A stretch of DNA of 64,000 bases, from NCBI GenBank assembly GCA_000437895.1, contig FR902162.1, positions 85,232 to 149,231 of the forward strand. Direction: 5' to 3'. Origin of the DNA: Clostridium sp. CAG:914 (GTDB taxonomy: Bacteria > Bacillota_I > Bacilli_A > RF39 > UBA660). Under the pieces are notes generated by a model. It was not told the DNA's origin and searched no databases. It saw only the letters and a program-made list of their open reading frames with translations. Below, piece by piece: positions 17,903 to 26,731 of the stretch (the stretch's first letter is position 1; the number at the start of each line of letters is the position of its first letter). The translations under genes were made by a program, and so were the position numbers.

Positions 17903-17931
17903 ATTATATCAAATAATATAATATTTGTCGA
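17903..17931 (-). promoter_or_regulatory. Promoter for the sortase gene
   Basis: On the minus strand, TCGACA (17931-17926) and TATAAT (17908-17903) are separated by 17 bases. Predicted start of transcription is near 17896, just before GGAGGTG at 17889-17883. Confidence 0.7.
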
Positions 17932-17968
17932 TATTTTTTATTTTTTTCTACAAAAGAAATTAATATAG

Positions 17969-17977
17969 TGGTATAAT
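17969..17977 (+). promoter_or_regulatory. Extended -10 promoter for ntdP
   Basis: TGGTATAAT at 17969-17977, a TGn extended -10 element, with a poor -35 (TCTACA at 17947-17952, 19-base spacer). It lies back to back with the sortase promoter. Confidence 0.65.
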
Positions 17978-18002
17978 ACACTTAATGGAGGGAAGTGAAT
18001 TT

Positions 18003-18542
18003 GTGGATAATAATATAAAAGTTGGAGATAAATTACAAATTCATTGCTATAAACATGACGGATCATTACATCGAACTTGGGATGAAGCAACATTATTAGA
18101 AATACACGATGATTATTTAGTTTTTGGTAATAATCAAACAACCGTCGTAGATGCAGATGGAAAAGTATGGAAAACGAAAGAACCTGCTATCATGTTTTTC
18201 TTTAAAGATAGATGGTTTAATATTATAGGTCAGTTAAAAGATTATGGAATATATTTTTATTGTAATATCGCAACACCAGCACTAATTGATAATAAAGTAA
18301 TAAAATACATTGACTATGACTTAGATTTAAGAGTTTTCCCTAACGGAAGTTTTAAAATACTAGATCGTATGGAATATAAATACCATAAAAAACAAATGCA
18401 CTATTCTAATAGATTAGATTTTATTTTAAAATATGAATTAGGTAATTTAATAGATATGGTTAGAGTAAGAGAAACACCATTTAATAAAGAAGTTATAAAT
18501 AATTATTATGAAAAATATGTAGAATTAACAAACAAAAAATAA
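18003..18542 (+). CDS. ntdP: DUF402 nucleoside tri/diphosphatase (NtdP/YgaC family)
   Basis: 179 residues from a GTG start. The sequence follows the Bacillus/Staphylococcus NtdP family closely: KVGDKLQIHCYKHDGSLHR at the start, KTKEPAIMFFFKDRWFNIIG in the middle, and the acidic metal-binding segment YIDYDLDLRVFP. Family members hydrolyse NTPs and NDPs with divalent metal. GGAGGG at 17987-17992 sits ten bases before GTG 18003; the ATG at 17985 overlaps that site and would add six residues not expected in the family, so GTG is preferred. It is monocistronic between the sortase and the t6A operon. Confidence 0.9.
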   Translation: MDNNIKVGDKLQIHCYKHDGSLHRTWDEATLLEIHDDYLVFGNNQTTVVDADGKVWKTKEPAIMFFFKDRWFNIIGQLKDYGIYFYCNIATPALIDNKVIKYIDYDLDLRVFPNGSFKILDRMEYKYHKKQMHYSNRLDFILKYELGNLIDMVRVRETPFNKEVINNYYEKYVELTNKK

Positions 18543-18587
18543 TTCTTTTTTTCTGTAAATTAAAATAAGAAAAATGCTATAAAACTA

Positions 18588-18617
18588 TTGTAATATTATA
18601 TTGAGTTTTGCTATAAT
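18588..18617 (+). promoter_or_regulatory. Promoter of the t6A operon
   Basis: TTGTAA at 18588-18593, an 18-base spacer, and TATAAT at 18612-18617 with upstream TGC (extended -10). AAAGGAAG and the tsaE ATG follow. Confidence 0.75.
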
Positions 18618-18644
18618 GTAATTGAATATGAAAGGAAGATTAAA

Positions 18645-19094
18645 ATGAATGAATACAAAATAACAGTACATGATGAAAATGAAACAATGGAGTTAGCAGA
18701 AAATATTGAATCAGAGAAGTTTCCTAATATGGTTATTTGTTTAAATGGAGACCTAGGAAGTGGTAAAACCGTATTTACTAAAGCATTTGCTAGTGCTATG
18801 ACTATTCCTGAAATATCTTCTCCAACATTCAATATAATTAAAGAATATAATGGAGAATTACCTTTATATCATATGGATATGTATAGAGTAGAAGATAAAA
18901 TAGAATCACTTGGTATAGAAGAATACTATACTAAAGGAGGAGTAACTATTATTGAATGGGCTGAATTAATTAAAGACTATTTACCAGAGGAAAGATTAGA
19001 TATAAAATTTAAAATAGTAGATGAAAATACAAGAATTATAATATTAAAGCCTTATGGTGAAGAATACGTTAGAGTATGTGAGGACATTTTATGA
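18645..19094 (+). CDS. tsaE: tRNA t6A synthesis ATPase TsaE
   Basis: 149 residues. The P-loop is LNGDLGSGKTVFTKAF (near residue 36), followed by SSPTFNIIKEY and HMDMYR, all diagnostic for TsaE (YjeE). TsaE drives turnover of the TsaB-TsaD complex that puts threonylcarbamoyl on A37 of ANN-decoding tRNAs. It is the first gene of a four-gene operon and overlaps tsaB by four bases (ATGA). Confidence 0.96.
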   Translation: MNEYKITVHDENETMELAENIESEKFPNMVICLNGDLGSGKTVFTKAFASAMTIPEISSPTFNIIKEYNGELPLYHMDMYRVEDKIESLGIEEYYTKGGVTIIEWAELIKDYLPEERLDIKFKIVDENTRIIILKPYGEEYVRVCEDIL

Positions 19095-19720
19095 TAAGTT
19101 TATTTATAGATACATCTTCTTCTGATGTATCTATTGCCATTGTTAAGGATAATATTATATTAGGTAGCATAAATAAGTCTTCTATAAAAGAACACTCTAA
19201 ACATGTTGCAAATGATATAAAAACATTATTAGATAATAATAGTATTTCTCCTAAAGAAGTAAATACCATAATGGTTTGTGTAGGACCAGGTTCATTTACT
19301 GGAATAAGAATCGGTGTAACTATTGCAAAAACCTACGGATATTTAGTTAATAATTCTTTGTACCCTATGTCAAGTTTAAAAGAATTAGCTTTAAGTACTA
19401 AAGAAAAAAAAGAATATATTATGTCATTAATAAGTGCTAAAAATAATAATTATTATATTGGATTATATGATGAAAATTATGAAGAAGTAGTTAATGAACA
19501 ATTTATGAATGAAACAAATATTATAGAATTAATAAAAGAATATAATCCTACACTAGTGGGAGATAACATCTATACCTTAGGAGAATACTATACTAGTAAA
19601 GTAGATTTAGATATACTTTCTATTATTAATTATTATAAAAATAAAAGAAAGGTAATGTCTCACGAATTATTACCTAATTATTTAAAACAACCACAGGCAT
19701 TAGAAAATAAAAATGATTAA
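19091..19720 (+). CDS. tsaB: tRNA t6A synthesis scaffold TsaB
   Basis: 209 residues of ASKHA-fold sequence with the TsaB markers IDTSSSDVSIAIV at the start and CVGPGSFTGIRIGVTIAKTY near residue 62. TsaB has lost catalytic residues and dimerises with TsaD. It starts within the tsaE stop and overlaps the next gene by eight bases. Confidence 0.95.
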   Translation: MISLFIDTSSSDVSIAIVKDNIILGSINKSSIKEHSKHVANDIKTLLDNNSISPKEVNTIMVCVGPGSFTGIRIGVTIAKTYGYLVNNSLYPMSSLKELALSTKEKKEYIMSLISAKNNNYYIGLYDENYEEVVNEQFMNETNIIELIKEYNPTLVGDNIYTLGEYYTSKVDLDILSIINYYKNKRKVMSHELLPNYLKQPQALENKND

Positions 19721-20066
19721 AGAAGTAGAAATAGTAGCATCCAATCCATTTGGAAGAAGAATAGAGTATTTCTATGATGATATAAGTGTAGGTTATTTAG
19801 ATTTTTCAATTATCTATGACAGAATGGAAATAGATAATTTGTTTGTTAAAGAAGAATATAGAGGATTAGGAATTGCTACTAAATTAATGTCTCATGTTAT
19901 AAGTATTGCTATAGAAACAAGAATGATAAATATTACTTTAGAAGTAAGAATAAGTAATGAAATAGCTAGAAATTTATATAAAAAATTTGGCTTTAGAGAA
20001 GTAAGCTTAAGAAAATACTATTATGGAGATGAAGATGGTATTTTAATGGAGAAACAGGTGATGTAA
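19713..20066 (+). CDS. rimI: RimI-like N-acetyltransferase
   Basis: 117 residues, shorter than typical RimI (about 150). The acetyl-CoA binding motif is present (VKEEYRGLGIATKLMSHVI), and a NEIARNLYKKFGFREV segment is typical of GNAT motif B. RimI acetylates the N-terminus of ribosomal protein S18 and is often found between tsaB and tsaD, as here. The N-terminal strands look trimmed, so the substrate is less certain than the fold. Confidence 0.85.
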   Translation: MIKEVEIVASNPFGRRIEYFYDDISVGYLDFSIIYDRMEIDNLFVKEEYRGLGIATKLMSHVISIAIETRMINITLEVRISNEIARNLYKKFGFREVSLRKYYYGDEDGILMEKQVM

Positions 20067-21080
20067 ATGAAAGATATATATTGTTTAGCAATAGAAACAT
20101 CTTGTGATGAAACAAGTATGAGTATTGTAAAAAATGGAACAGAAGAAATAGCTACAGTTACAAATACACAAATTGATATTCATAAAAAATTTGGAGGAGT
20201 AGTACCAGAAATAGCTAGTCGTAGCCATATAGAATCGATAACTATAGTATTAGATGAACTACTAGAAAAAACAGACTTAACCCTAGAAGATATAGATATC
20301 ATAGGGGTAACCTATGGGCCAGGCTTAATTGGATCACTATTAATAGGAGTAGAATGTGCTAAAACGATATCATTGGTTTTAAATAAACCATTAATACCAG
20401 TTCATCATATAGCAGGACATATATATGCCAATAATTTAGAGAAAAGATTACAGTTCCCTCTAATTGCATTAGTTGTATCTGGTGGACATACAGATTTAGT
20501 GTATATGGAGAATGATTATACCTTTAAAAGAATAGGTTCAACTCTAGATGATGCTGTTGGAGAATGTTACGATAAAGTAGCAAAAGTATTGGGACTAGAG
20601 TACCCAGGAGGACCAAAGGTAGATAAATTAGCTAAGTTAGGACAAGACACTTATGATTTACCTCTTCCATTAGATGATAATACTTATAATTTCAGTTTTA
20701 GCGGTATCAAATCCAAAATTGTAAATTTAGTACATAATGAATTACAAAGAGGTAATGAAATAAGAATAAATGATATGTGCAATTCATTTCAAGAAAGAGT
20801 TGTTAAAGTTCTAGTCAAGAAAACAAAAAAAGCAATACGAGAATATAATGTTAAAAATCTTGTATTAGCAGGAGGCGTAGCAGCAAATAGCTATCTAAGA
20901 GAAAAATTAACAGAAATGTCAAACGAAGAGAATATTAATTTTTCATATCCATCAATAAATTATTGCACAGATAACGCTACGATGATAGGAAGTGCAGCAT
21001 ATTATGCTTACAAAAAAGGAATTACAGCTGATTTAACTTTAAATGCTAAAGCAGTTGATACTTTATACAAAAATGACTAA
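20067..21080 (+). CDS. tsaD: tRNA N6-adenosine threonylcarbamoyltransferase TsaD
   Basis: 337 residues, full length. It starts with AIETSCDETSMSIV, has the metal-binding HHIAGH (near residue 111), VSGGHTDLVY, and GGVAANSYLREKL near 272. It transfers the threonylcarbamoyl group to A37 of tRNA together with TsaB and TsaE, encoded just upstream. One base separates it from rimI, and CAGGTGATG serves as ribosome site. A terminator follows at once, closing the operon. Confidence 0.97.
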   Translation: MKDIYCLAIETSCDETSMSIVKNGTEEIATVTNTQIDIHKKFGGVVPEIASRSHIESITIVLDELLEKTDLTLEDIDIIGVTYGPGLIGSLLIGVECAKTISLVLNKPLIPVHHIAGHIYANNLEKRLQFPLIALVVSGGHTDLVYMENDYTFKRIGSTLDDAVGECYDKVAKVLGLEYPGGPKVDKLAKLGQDTYDLPLPLDDNTYNFSFSGIKSKIVNLVHNELQRGNEIRINDMCNSFQERVVKVLVKKTKKAIREYNVKNLVLAGGVAANSYLREKLTEMSNEENINFSYPSINYCTDNATMIGSAAYYAYKKGITADLTLNAKAVDTLYKND

Positions 21081-21096
21081 TAAATTTAGTCTTTTT
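21075..21096 (+). terminator. Terminator of the t6A operon
   Basis: GACTAA (21075-21080) pairs with TTAGTC (21086-21091), loop of five, then five T. The first arm overlaps the tsaD stop codon. Confidence 0.8.
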
Positions 21097-21097
21097 C

Positions 21098-21126
21098 TTG
21101 TTATTTAACTATACTTATTATATAAT
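21098..21126 (+). promoter_or_regulatory. Promoter for prepilin and ung
   Basis: TTGTTA at 21098-21103, a 17-base spacer and TATAAT at 21121-21126. GAAGGATGTG then precedes the prepilin ATG at 21157. Confidence 0.7.
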
Positions 21127-21156
21127 TAAGTTATAAATAAAGAAGGATGTGACATA

Positions 21157-21639
21157 ATGAAAAATAAAGGTTTTACATTAATAGAATTACTTGCTACCCT
21201 AATAATTTTAGCTCTAATCACCTCTGTAGTAACAATAGTTACATTGAATACTATGAAAAAAGCTAAAGAAAAAGAAAGAGATATTCTTGTTGCAAACATT
21301 ATAGATGGAGCTACCGCTATGGCATTAGAATGTGTAAACACTACACCAAAAGAATTACCTATATGTGGGAATATTAATGAAAACAACAAAATACCTTTAG
21401 GAGATTTAGTAAAATATGGATATATACAAGGTGATGAAAATGGAAAGATTTATAATCCCGCCGCCTCAAAAGAAGAATACAAAGATGTCACAGATTGTGA
21501 GTTTTACATAGAAACAATCAAAGATGTAGCAGAATTTCATATCTGTGAGATGAACGAGAGTGGTAAACCAATATGTCCAAATGGACCACAAATAGAAAAG
21601 TGTTATGAATTAAAATTAGCTGTAGATGGAGGAAAATAA
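21157..21639 (+). CDS. Type IV prepilin-like protein
   Basis: 160 residues. MKNKG precedes the cleavage site and FTLIELLATLIILALI, with Glu at +5. The mature part has a helical lysine/glutamate spacer (KKAKEKERDIL) and at least seven cysteines, enough for several disulfides if exported. It overlaps the ung start by one base, an odd partner for a pilin. No assembly gene is adjacent. It resembles the genes at 10792, 25902 and 53587 only in the N-terminal helix. Confidence 0.85.
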   Translation: MKNKGFTLIELLATLIILALITSVVTIVTLNTMKKAKEKERDILVANIIDGATAMALECVNTTPKELPICGNINENNKIPLGDLVKYGYIQGDENGKIYNPAASKEEYKDVTDCEFYIETIKDVAEFHICEMNESGKPICPNGPQIEKCYELKLAVDGGK

Positions 21640-22289
21640 TGACCAATAATTATTGGGATGCAGTCTTAAAAGAAGAATATGAAAAGAATTATTTTAAAAA
21701 CATAGCAATGTTTATAAATAAAGAATATAAAGAGAAAATAGTATATCCACCAAAAAGAGATATTCTAAGAGCATTAAAATTAACAGATTATAATGATGTA
21801 AAAGTAGTTATTTTAGGACAAGATCCATATCATGGGGAAAATGAAGCAAATGGATTGTCATTTTCCGTAAATGAAGGCATTAAATTACCACCATCTCTTA
21901 AAAATATATATAAAGAATTATATGATGATTTAGGAATAACTAAAACTACTGGTGACTTAACTTCATGGGCTAATCAAGGTGTATTGCTTTTAAATAGTGT
22001 CTTAACAGTATTAAAAGATACGCCTACATCTCATAGCAAAATAGGATGGCAAGAATATACTGATGCCATTATAAGAAAATTAAATGAAAGAGAAAAAACT
22101 ATCGTATTTATTCTATGGGGAAATTATGCCAGAAGTAAAAAAAATTTAATTACTAATAAAAGACATTATATTATAGAATCACCCCATCCATCACCATTTT
22201 CAGCAAATAGCGGTTTCTTTGGCAGTAGACCATTTTCTAAAACAAACGAATTCTTAAAAAAGAACAATATAAAAGAAATAGAGTGGTAA
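21639..22289 (+). CDS. ung: Uracil-DNA glycosylase
   Basis: 216 residues of family 1 UDG. The catalytic water-activating motif GQDPYHGE is at about residues 61-68, LLLNSVLTV follows near 126, and the DNA-intercalation motif reads SPHPSPFSANSGFFGSRPF. It removes uracil from DNA. It is translated from GGAGGAAAATAATG with the preceding prepilin stop overlapping. hemW follows after one base. Confidence 0.97.
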   Translation: MTNNYWDAVLKEEYEKNYFKNIAMFINKEYKEKIVYPPKRDILRALKLTDYNDVKVVILGQDPYHGENEANGLSFSVNEGIKLPPSLKNIYKELYDDLGITKTTGDLTSWANQGVLLLNSVLTVLKDTPTSHSKIGWQEYTDAIIRKLNEREKTIVFILWGNYARSKKNLITNKRHYIIESPHPSPFSANSGFFGSRPFSKTNEFLKKNNIKEIEW

Positions 22290-22290
22290 T

Positions 22291-23382
22291 ATGTTAGGAG
22301 TTTATATACACATACCATTTTGCAAAAAAATATGTAATTATTGTGATTTTTGTAAAATGAATTATAATGAAAAATATATAAAAAATTATCTAAATAATTT
22401 AAAAAAAGAAATACATACAAGATATAAAGGAGAAAAAATAGACACCCTTTATATAGGTGGAGGTACTCCAACAAGTCTTACTCTAGAAGAATTAGAATAC
22501 CTACTAGAAATAACAAATATATTTAATAAAGAAGATGATATAGAATTTACTATTGAAAGTAATATTGAAGATATGGATATAAATAAAATTAATCTTCTAA
22601 AATCATATGGTGTCAATAGGATAAGTTTTGGTGTGGAATCATTTAACAAAGAATCATTAAATATATTAGGAAGAACTCATACTAAAGAAGAAATATTTGA
22701 TACCATTGATTTAACAAAAAAATATTTTTCTAACATAAATATTGACTTAATATATGGAGTTACTGATAATATTGATACATTAAAAGAAGATATTCATAAC
22801 TTCTTATTACTAGATATACCACATATATCATGCTATTCACTAATATTGGAAAAAAATACTAAATTATACAACGATAAATTTACTCCAATATCAGAAGATA
22901 TAGATTATGAAATGTATAATTATATAAAAGAAGAATTAAAAAAGAAAGGCTATAATCATTACGAAATAAGTAATTATGCAAAAAAAGGTTATGAAAGTAT
23001 TCATAATAAAATATATTGGCTAAATGAATCATATTATGGATTTGGCTTGGGAGCAGTAAGTTATATTAATAACTATCGTATATCTAATACTAAAAATTTA
23101 TCTAAGTATTTAGAAGATAATTTCATATTTGAAAATAACTATGAAAATAAACAAACAAGAAAAGAGAATGGTTTAATATTAGGACTTAGATTAATAGATG
23201 GAATTAATTATCTAGATTACAATAAAAAATATAACACTAATATTTTAGAAAAAGAAATAATAAAAAAATTAATTAATGATAATAAATTAGAAATCATAGA
23301 TAATAATATTAGAATCCCATCAAAATATATATATTTATCTAATACTATACTAAGTGAAATAATAGGAAGTGACCAATTATAA
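22291..23382 (+). CDS. hemW: HemW-like radical SAM protein
   Basis: 363 residues. The radical-SAM cluster motif is C11-x3-C15-x2-C18 with the additional Phe-Cys (CNYCDFC). GGGTPTSL follows near 52, and the C-terminal HemN domain is present. HemW is a heme chaperone related to coproporphyrinogen dehydrogenase; an extra Cys after the CxxxCxxC motif is typical of this group. No heme genes are nearby. It directly follows ung, and its ATG has only a weak GGTAAT ribosome site, suggesting coupling. Confidence 0.9.
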   Translation: MLGVYIHIPFCKKICNYCDFCKMNYNEKYIKNYLNNLKKEIHTRYKGEKIDTLYIGGGTPTSLTLEELEYLLEITNIFNKEDDIEFTIESNIEDMDINKINLLKSYGVNRISFGVESFNKESLNILGRTHTKEEIFDTIDLTKKYFSNINIDLIYGVTDNIDTLKEDIHNFLLLDIPHISCYSLILEKNTKLYNDKFTPISEDIDYEMYNYIKEELKKKGYNHYEISNYAKKGYESIHNKIYWLNESYYGFGLGAVSYINNYRISNTKNLSKYLEDNFIFENNYENKQTRKENGLILGLRLIDGINYLDYNKKYNTNILEKEIIKKLINDNKLEIIDNNIRIPSKYIYLSNTILSEIIGSDQL

Positions 23383-23467
23383 CAAAGAAAAATTTAAGAC
23401 AAATATTAAATCAAAATATTTATAAAAAATATAGAATATTATGTAAAATAAAAGGAAGTGATTTGTA

Positions 23468-24253
23468 ATGAAAATATTAACATCTCCACGTTTTTATCAA
23501 CCAGCTATATATATATTATTAGGAATAATTATATATGCAATTATAAAAACAATAATACTTAAAATATTTAAAACAAAAAAGATAGATAATAAAAAGAAAA
23601 CAATAATTTCTCTAACAACTAATGTTATAAAATATTTAATCGTAGCTTTTGTTGTATTATCTATATTAAATGTTTATGGAGTAAATACTACTTCAATTGT
23701 AGCTTCTATTGGAATAATTGGGGTAGTATTAGGACTTGCTGTCCAAGACTTAGTAAGAGATCTTTTAAGTGGAATATTAATAATATTTGATAATCAATAT
23801 AATATTGGTGATACTGTTTTAATAAATGGGTTTAAAGGTGAAGTAGTATCATTAGGGTTAATAAGCACTAAGATAAGAGGATTTAATGGAGATATAAAAT
23901 CTATATCTAATTCATCTTTTAAAGAAGTTATAAACTATAATATGTCAAATACAATACTATATATAGATCTACCCGTGGCTTATGGAACGGATATAGAAAA
24001 GTTAGAAGATACTTTAAAAAGTATGAAAAAAGACGTTTTAAGTATAGAAAATGTTAAAGATTACTCACTACTTGGAGTAAATGAATTTAATTCATCATCT
24101 ATATCATATCTAGTAAGCATTGAGTGTGCTCCTAATAAAGGATACCAAATAAAAAGAGACTATTATGGTTTAATATTAAAATATTTTAAAGAAAACAATA
24201 TTGAGATACCTTATAATAAAATAGATGTAAATATAAGGAGGAATAATGAATAA
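23468..24253 (+). CDS. Small-conductance mechanosensitive channel (MscS family)
   Basis: 261 residues. Three hydrophobic helices lie near 10-30, 48-68 and 74-104; the third holds the Gly/Ala-rich pore pattern (GIIGVVLGLAVQDLVRDLLSG). The cytosolic beta domain begins with FDNQYNIGDTVLINGFKGEV. The channel releases solutes on hypo-osmotic shock. AAGGAAGTGA precedes the ATG. It overlaps the HD-domain gene by eight bases. Confidence 0.93.
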   Translation: MKILTSPRFYQPAIYILLGIIIYAIIKTIILKIFKTKKIDNKKKTIISLTTNVIKYLIVAFVVLSILNVYGVNTTSIVASIGIIGVVLGLAVQDLVRDLLSGILIIFDNQYNIGDTVLINGFKGEVVSLGLISTKIRGFNGDIKSISNSSFKEVINYNMSNTILYIDLPVAYGTDIEKLEDTLKSMKKDVLSIENVKDYSLLGVNEFNSSSISYLVSIECAPNKGYQIKRDYYGLILKYFKENNIEIPYNKIDVNIRRNNE

Positions 24254-24818
24254 AATAAAATATTTTGAAAAAGAAATAGGTTATTTAAAAAAAGAAAGTA
24301 ATAAAGAAGATTTAAAAAAACTAATTAATTTACTACCAGACTATTTCTTCGAAATACCTGCTTCTTCTACTGGAAAATATCATCCGAAATTTTCTACCAC
24401 CAAGCATGGATTATTAAAACATACTAAGGTAGCTGTAAGAATAGCTTATGAATTGTTCAATATAGAAGATAGATTTAATGATGAAGACAAAGACTTAATA
24501 ATTATGGCCTTAGTATTGCATGATGGATGTAAATTAGGTCTACCTAAAGAAGAATATACCAAAATAGAACACCCACTAATTGTCTCAAAACTAATAATGG
24601 AACATCATAATGAATTACAAATGGATATAATAGAAGTAAGAAAATTATGTACTATGATAGAAGCACATATGGGTAAATGGAATAAAGACTATAAAGGAAA
24701 CGAAATATTACCTATACCTAGAAATGAAATTGAAAGATTTGTTCATAAATGTGATTATCTATCTAGTCGTAAATTTCTAAATATAAAATTTAAAAATACG
24801 GAAATTAGTGAGGAGTAA
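24246..24818 (+). CDS. HD-domain phosphohydrolase
   Basis: 190 residues. The metal-binding residues of the HD fold are seen as His in GLLKHTKVA (near 59), His-Asp in VLHDGCKLG (near 95), and later His residues in EHHNE and EAHMGKW. The protein resembles bacterial HD hydrolases acting on nucleotides, but the substrate is not predictable. It starts inside the mscS end behind AAGGAGG and sits one base from prs, so the three genes are likely one transcript. Confidence 0.85.
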   Translation: MNKIKYFEKEIGYLKKESNKEDLKKLINLLPDYFFEIPASSTGKYHPKFSTTKHGLLKHTKVAVRIAYELFNIEDRFNDEDKDLIIMALVLHDGCKLGLPKEEYTKIEHPLIVSKLIMEHHNELQMDIIEVRKLCTMIEAHMGKWNKDYKGNEILPIPRNEIERFVHKCDYLSSRKFLNIKFKNTEISEE

Positions 24819-24819
24819 A

Positions 24820-25905
24820 ATGAGTGAATTAAAAATTATTGTACCAGAGAATTTTAAAGAAATGGGTTCAAAAATTAATACCCATATCCAAGCTCTAAGA
24901 AATACCCAAGATAATTATCTAGTAGATATTGATTTAGTAAGATTTAATAACGGAGAAGGTAAAGTATTGATAAATGAAACCATTAGGGAAAAAGATGTCT
25001 ATATTATATCTGATGTTACTAACTATGATATAACTTATGAAGCATTTGGAAAAACACATAATATGATGCCAGATGAACATTACCAAGATATAAAAAGAAT
25101 TCTAAGTGCAATATGTGGACATGCTAAAAAAATAACTCTAATTATGCCATATATGTATCAATCAAGGCAAGATAAAAAATCAGGCCGTGAATCACTAGAC
25201 TGTGCTGTAGCCTTACAAGAATTAGTAAAAAGTGGTGTAAATGAAGTAATTACGTTTGATATTCATAATAGTGGAATATGTAATGCTATACCAGATATTG
25301 CCTTTGAAAATATATATGCTACCGATGAAATGTTATTTAATTTAATAACAAAAGAGAATATAAGTTCTAAAAACTTAGTTGTCGTATCACCTGATGAAGG
25401 AGCAATGAAAAGAGCAAGTCTACTATCTGATATATTAGGAGGAATTCCTGTTGCTTCGTTTTACAAACAAAGAGATTATACTAAATTAGAGAATGGTCAT
25501 CACCCAATAATAGAACATCGCTTTTTAGGCCCAGATTCACTAGAAGGAAAAGATGTTATCGTAGCAGATGATATGATTGCATCAGGAGGATCATTATTAG
25601 ATACTTCAGAAAGACTAAAGAAATTAAAAGCTAATAGAATATTTTTAATGGCAACATTTGCCTTGTTTACAAGTGGTCCTGATAAATTTGATTTATTTTA
25701 CAAGAAAAAATATTTTGATAGAGTATATGCTACAAATTTATCTTATGTACCAGAAAATATTAGAAAAAAAGAGTGGTTTATTTTGATAGATTGTTCATAT
25801 AAATTAAGTTATGTTATAAATGAACTTAATCAAGGACATTCTATATCTAGTATACTAGACGGAGAAGCCAACATTATAGAAAAATTAAAGGATGTGAATA
25901 TATGA
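24820..25905 (+). CDS. prs: Ribose-phosphate pyrophosphokinase (PRPP synthetase)
   Basis: 361 residues, about 45 longer than the usual Prs. It makes PRPP from ribose-5-phosphate and ATP for nucleotide synthesis. Key segments are YMYQSRQDKKSGRESLDC (flexible loop and catalytic region), TFDIHNSG, VSPDEGAMKRA and the PRPP-binding loop VIVADDMIASGGSLLDT. ATG 24820 is chosen over an in-frame GTG 24808 because GAGGAGT lies just 5' of 24820. The extra length is partly an insert (GHHPIIEHRFLG) and a C-terminal extension. The stop overlaps a prepilin gene by four bases. Confidence 0.93.
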   Translation: MSELKIIVPENFKEMGSKINTHIQALRNTQDNYLVDIDLVRFNNGEGKVLINETIREKDVYIISDVTNYDITYEAFGKTHNMMPDEHYQDIKRILSAICGHAKKITLIMPYMYQSRQDKKSGRESLDCAVALQELVKSGVNEVITFDIHNSGICNAIPDIAFENIYATDEMLFNLITKENISSKNLVVVSPDEGAMKRASLLSDILGGIPVASFYKQRDYTKLENGHHPIIEHRFLGPDSLEGKDVIVADDMIASGGSLLDTSERLKKLKANRIFLMATFALFTSGPDKFDLFYKKKYFDRVYATNLSYVPENIRKKEWFILIDCSYKLSYVINELNQGHSISSILDGEANIIEKLKDVNI

Positions 25906-26267
25906 AATTAAATAACAAAGGCTTTACACTAATAGAATTATTAGCAGTAATAGTTTTACTAATAGCTATATCAGCCATTGCTATACCAAGTATTACTGCC
26001 TCAATAGAAAGAAGCAAAGCCAAACAAGATGATGCCAAAAAAAGAATTATTGAATCTTCAGCAGAATTATACTATTCAAATAATAAAAATAAATTAACTA
26101 ATTTTAAAAATGGTACTTGTTATATAAGTGTAGATGACTTAGATTTAACTGACAAAGAAAAAACAGATCCATATAACAATACATATAATGGTGGAGTGGT
26201 TTATGAAAATAAAAAATATGTATATAAAGATGCAGATGAAATAAAAATAAGTAAATGTAACATCTAG
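25902..26267 (+). CDS. Type IV prepilin-like protein
   Basis: 121 residues. MKLNNKG precedes FTLIELLAVIVLLIAISAIAIPSI with Glu at +5, a textbook class III signal. The mature portion is short and contains two cysteines near 70 and 119 that bracket a possible D-loop. It starts in the prs stop and is followed nine bases later by two pseudopilin-like genes, forming a three-gene minor-pilin cluster. Confidence 0.88.
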   Translation: MKLNNKGFTLIELLAVIVLLIAISAIAIPSITASIERSKAKQDDAKKRIIESSAELYYSNNKNKLTNFKNGTCYISVDDLDLTDKEKTDPYNNTYNGGVVYENKKYVYKDADEIKISKCNI

Positions 26268-26275
26268 GAGGATAA

Positions 26276-26731
26276 ATGAATAATAAAGGGTTTATGATAA
26301 CAGAAGTTGTAGTCGTATCAGTAATAGTATTATCTGTATTAGTAACTATGTATGTAAGTTATGGAAAACTATTTACGGGATTTAAAGAAAAAATAAATTA
26401 TTATAATCCTGATAGTATATACAAGTTAGCTAATGTAAGAGATGCAATGATAAAAGATGGAACATTAAATACTCTAATAAAAGAATATACAAGTACAATA
26501 AAAATAGATAGTTATTGTAAAGGACTATGTAATGAATTAAAAAGTACAAACAATATATATATATCTAATTATGAAGACTTAGAAAAAATTAATAATACTA
26601 ATCAAACTTTTAAAGACTATATAGCCTTCTTAGAAAATAATATTGAAAATAAAAATAATTATTATCTTATAATAGAAACAGAAGTATATAATAACTATTA
26701 TTATTCGTATTTAGAGGTAGAAAAACTATGA
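26276..26731 (+). CDS. Minor pseudopilin-like protein
   Basis: 151 residues. MNNKG precedes FMITEVVVVSVIVLSVLV, which keeps Glu at +5 but replaces the usual TLIE with MITE. The mature domain is Asn/Tyr-rich with two close cysteines (YCKGLC). It is probably a minor pilin that primes assembly. AGGAGG precedes the ATG, and the stop overlaps the next gene by four bases. Confidence 0.75.
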   Translation: MNNKGFMITEVVVVSVIVLSVLVTMYVSYGKLFTGFKEKINYYNPDSIYKLANVRDAMIKDGTLNTLIKEYTSTIKIDSYCKGLCNELKSTNNIYISNYEDLEKINNTNQTFKDYIAFLENNIENKNNYYLIIETEVYNNYYYSYLEVEKL

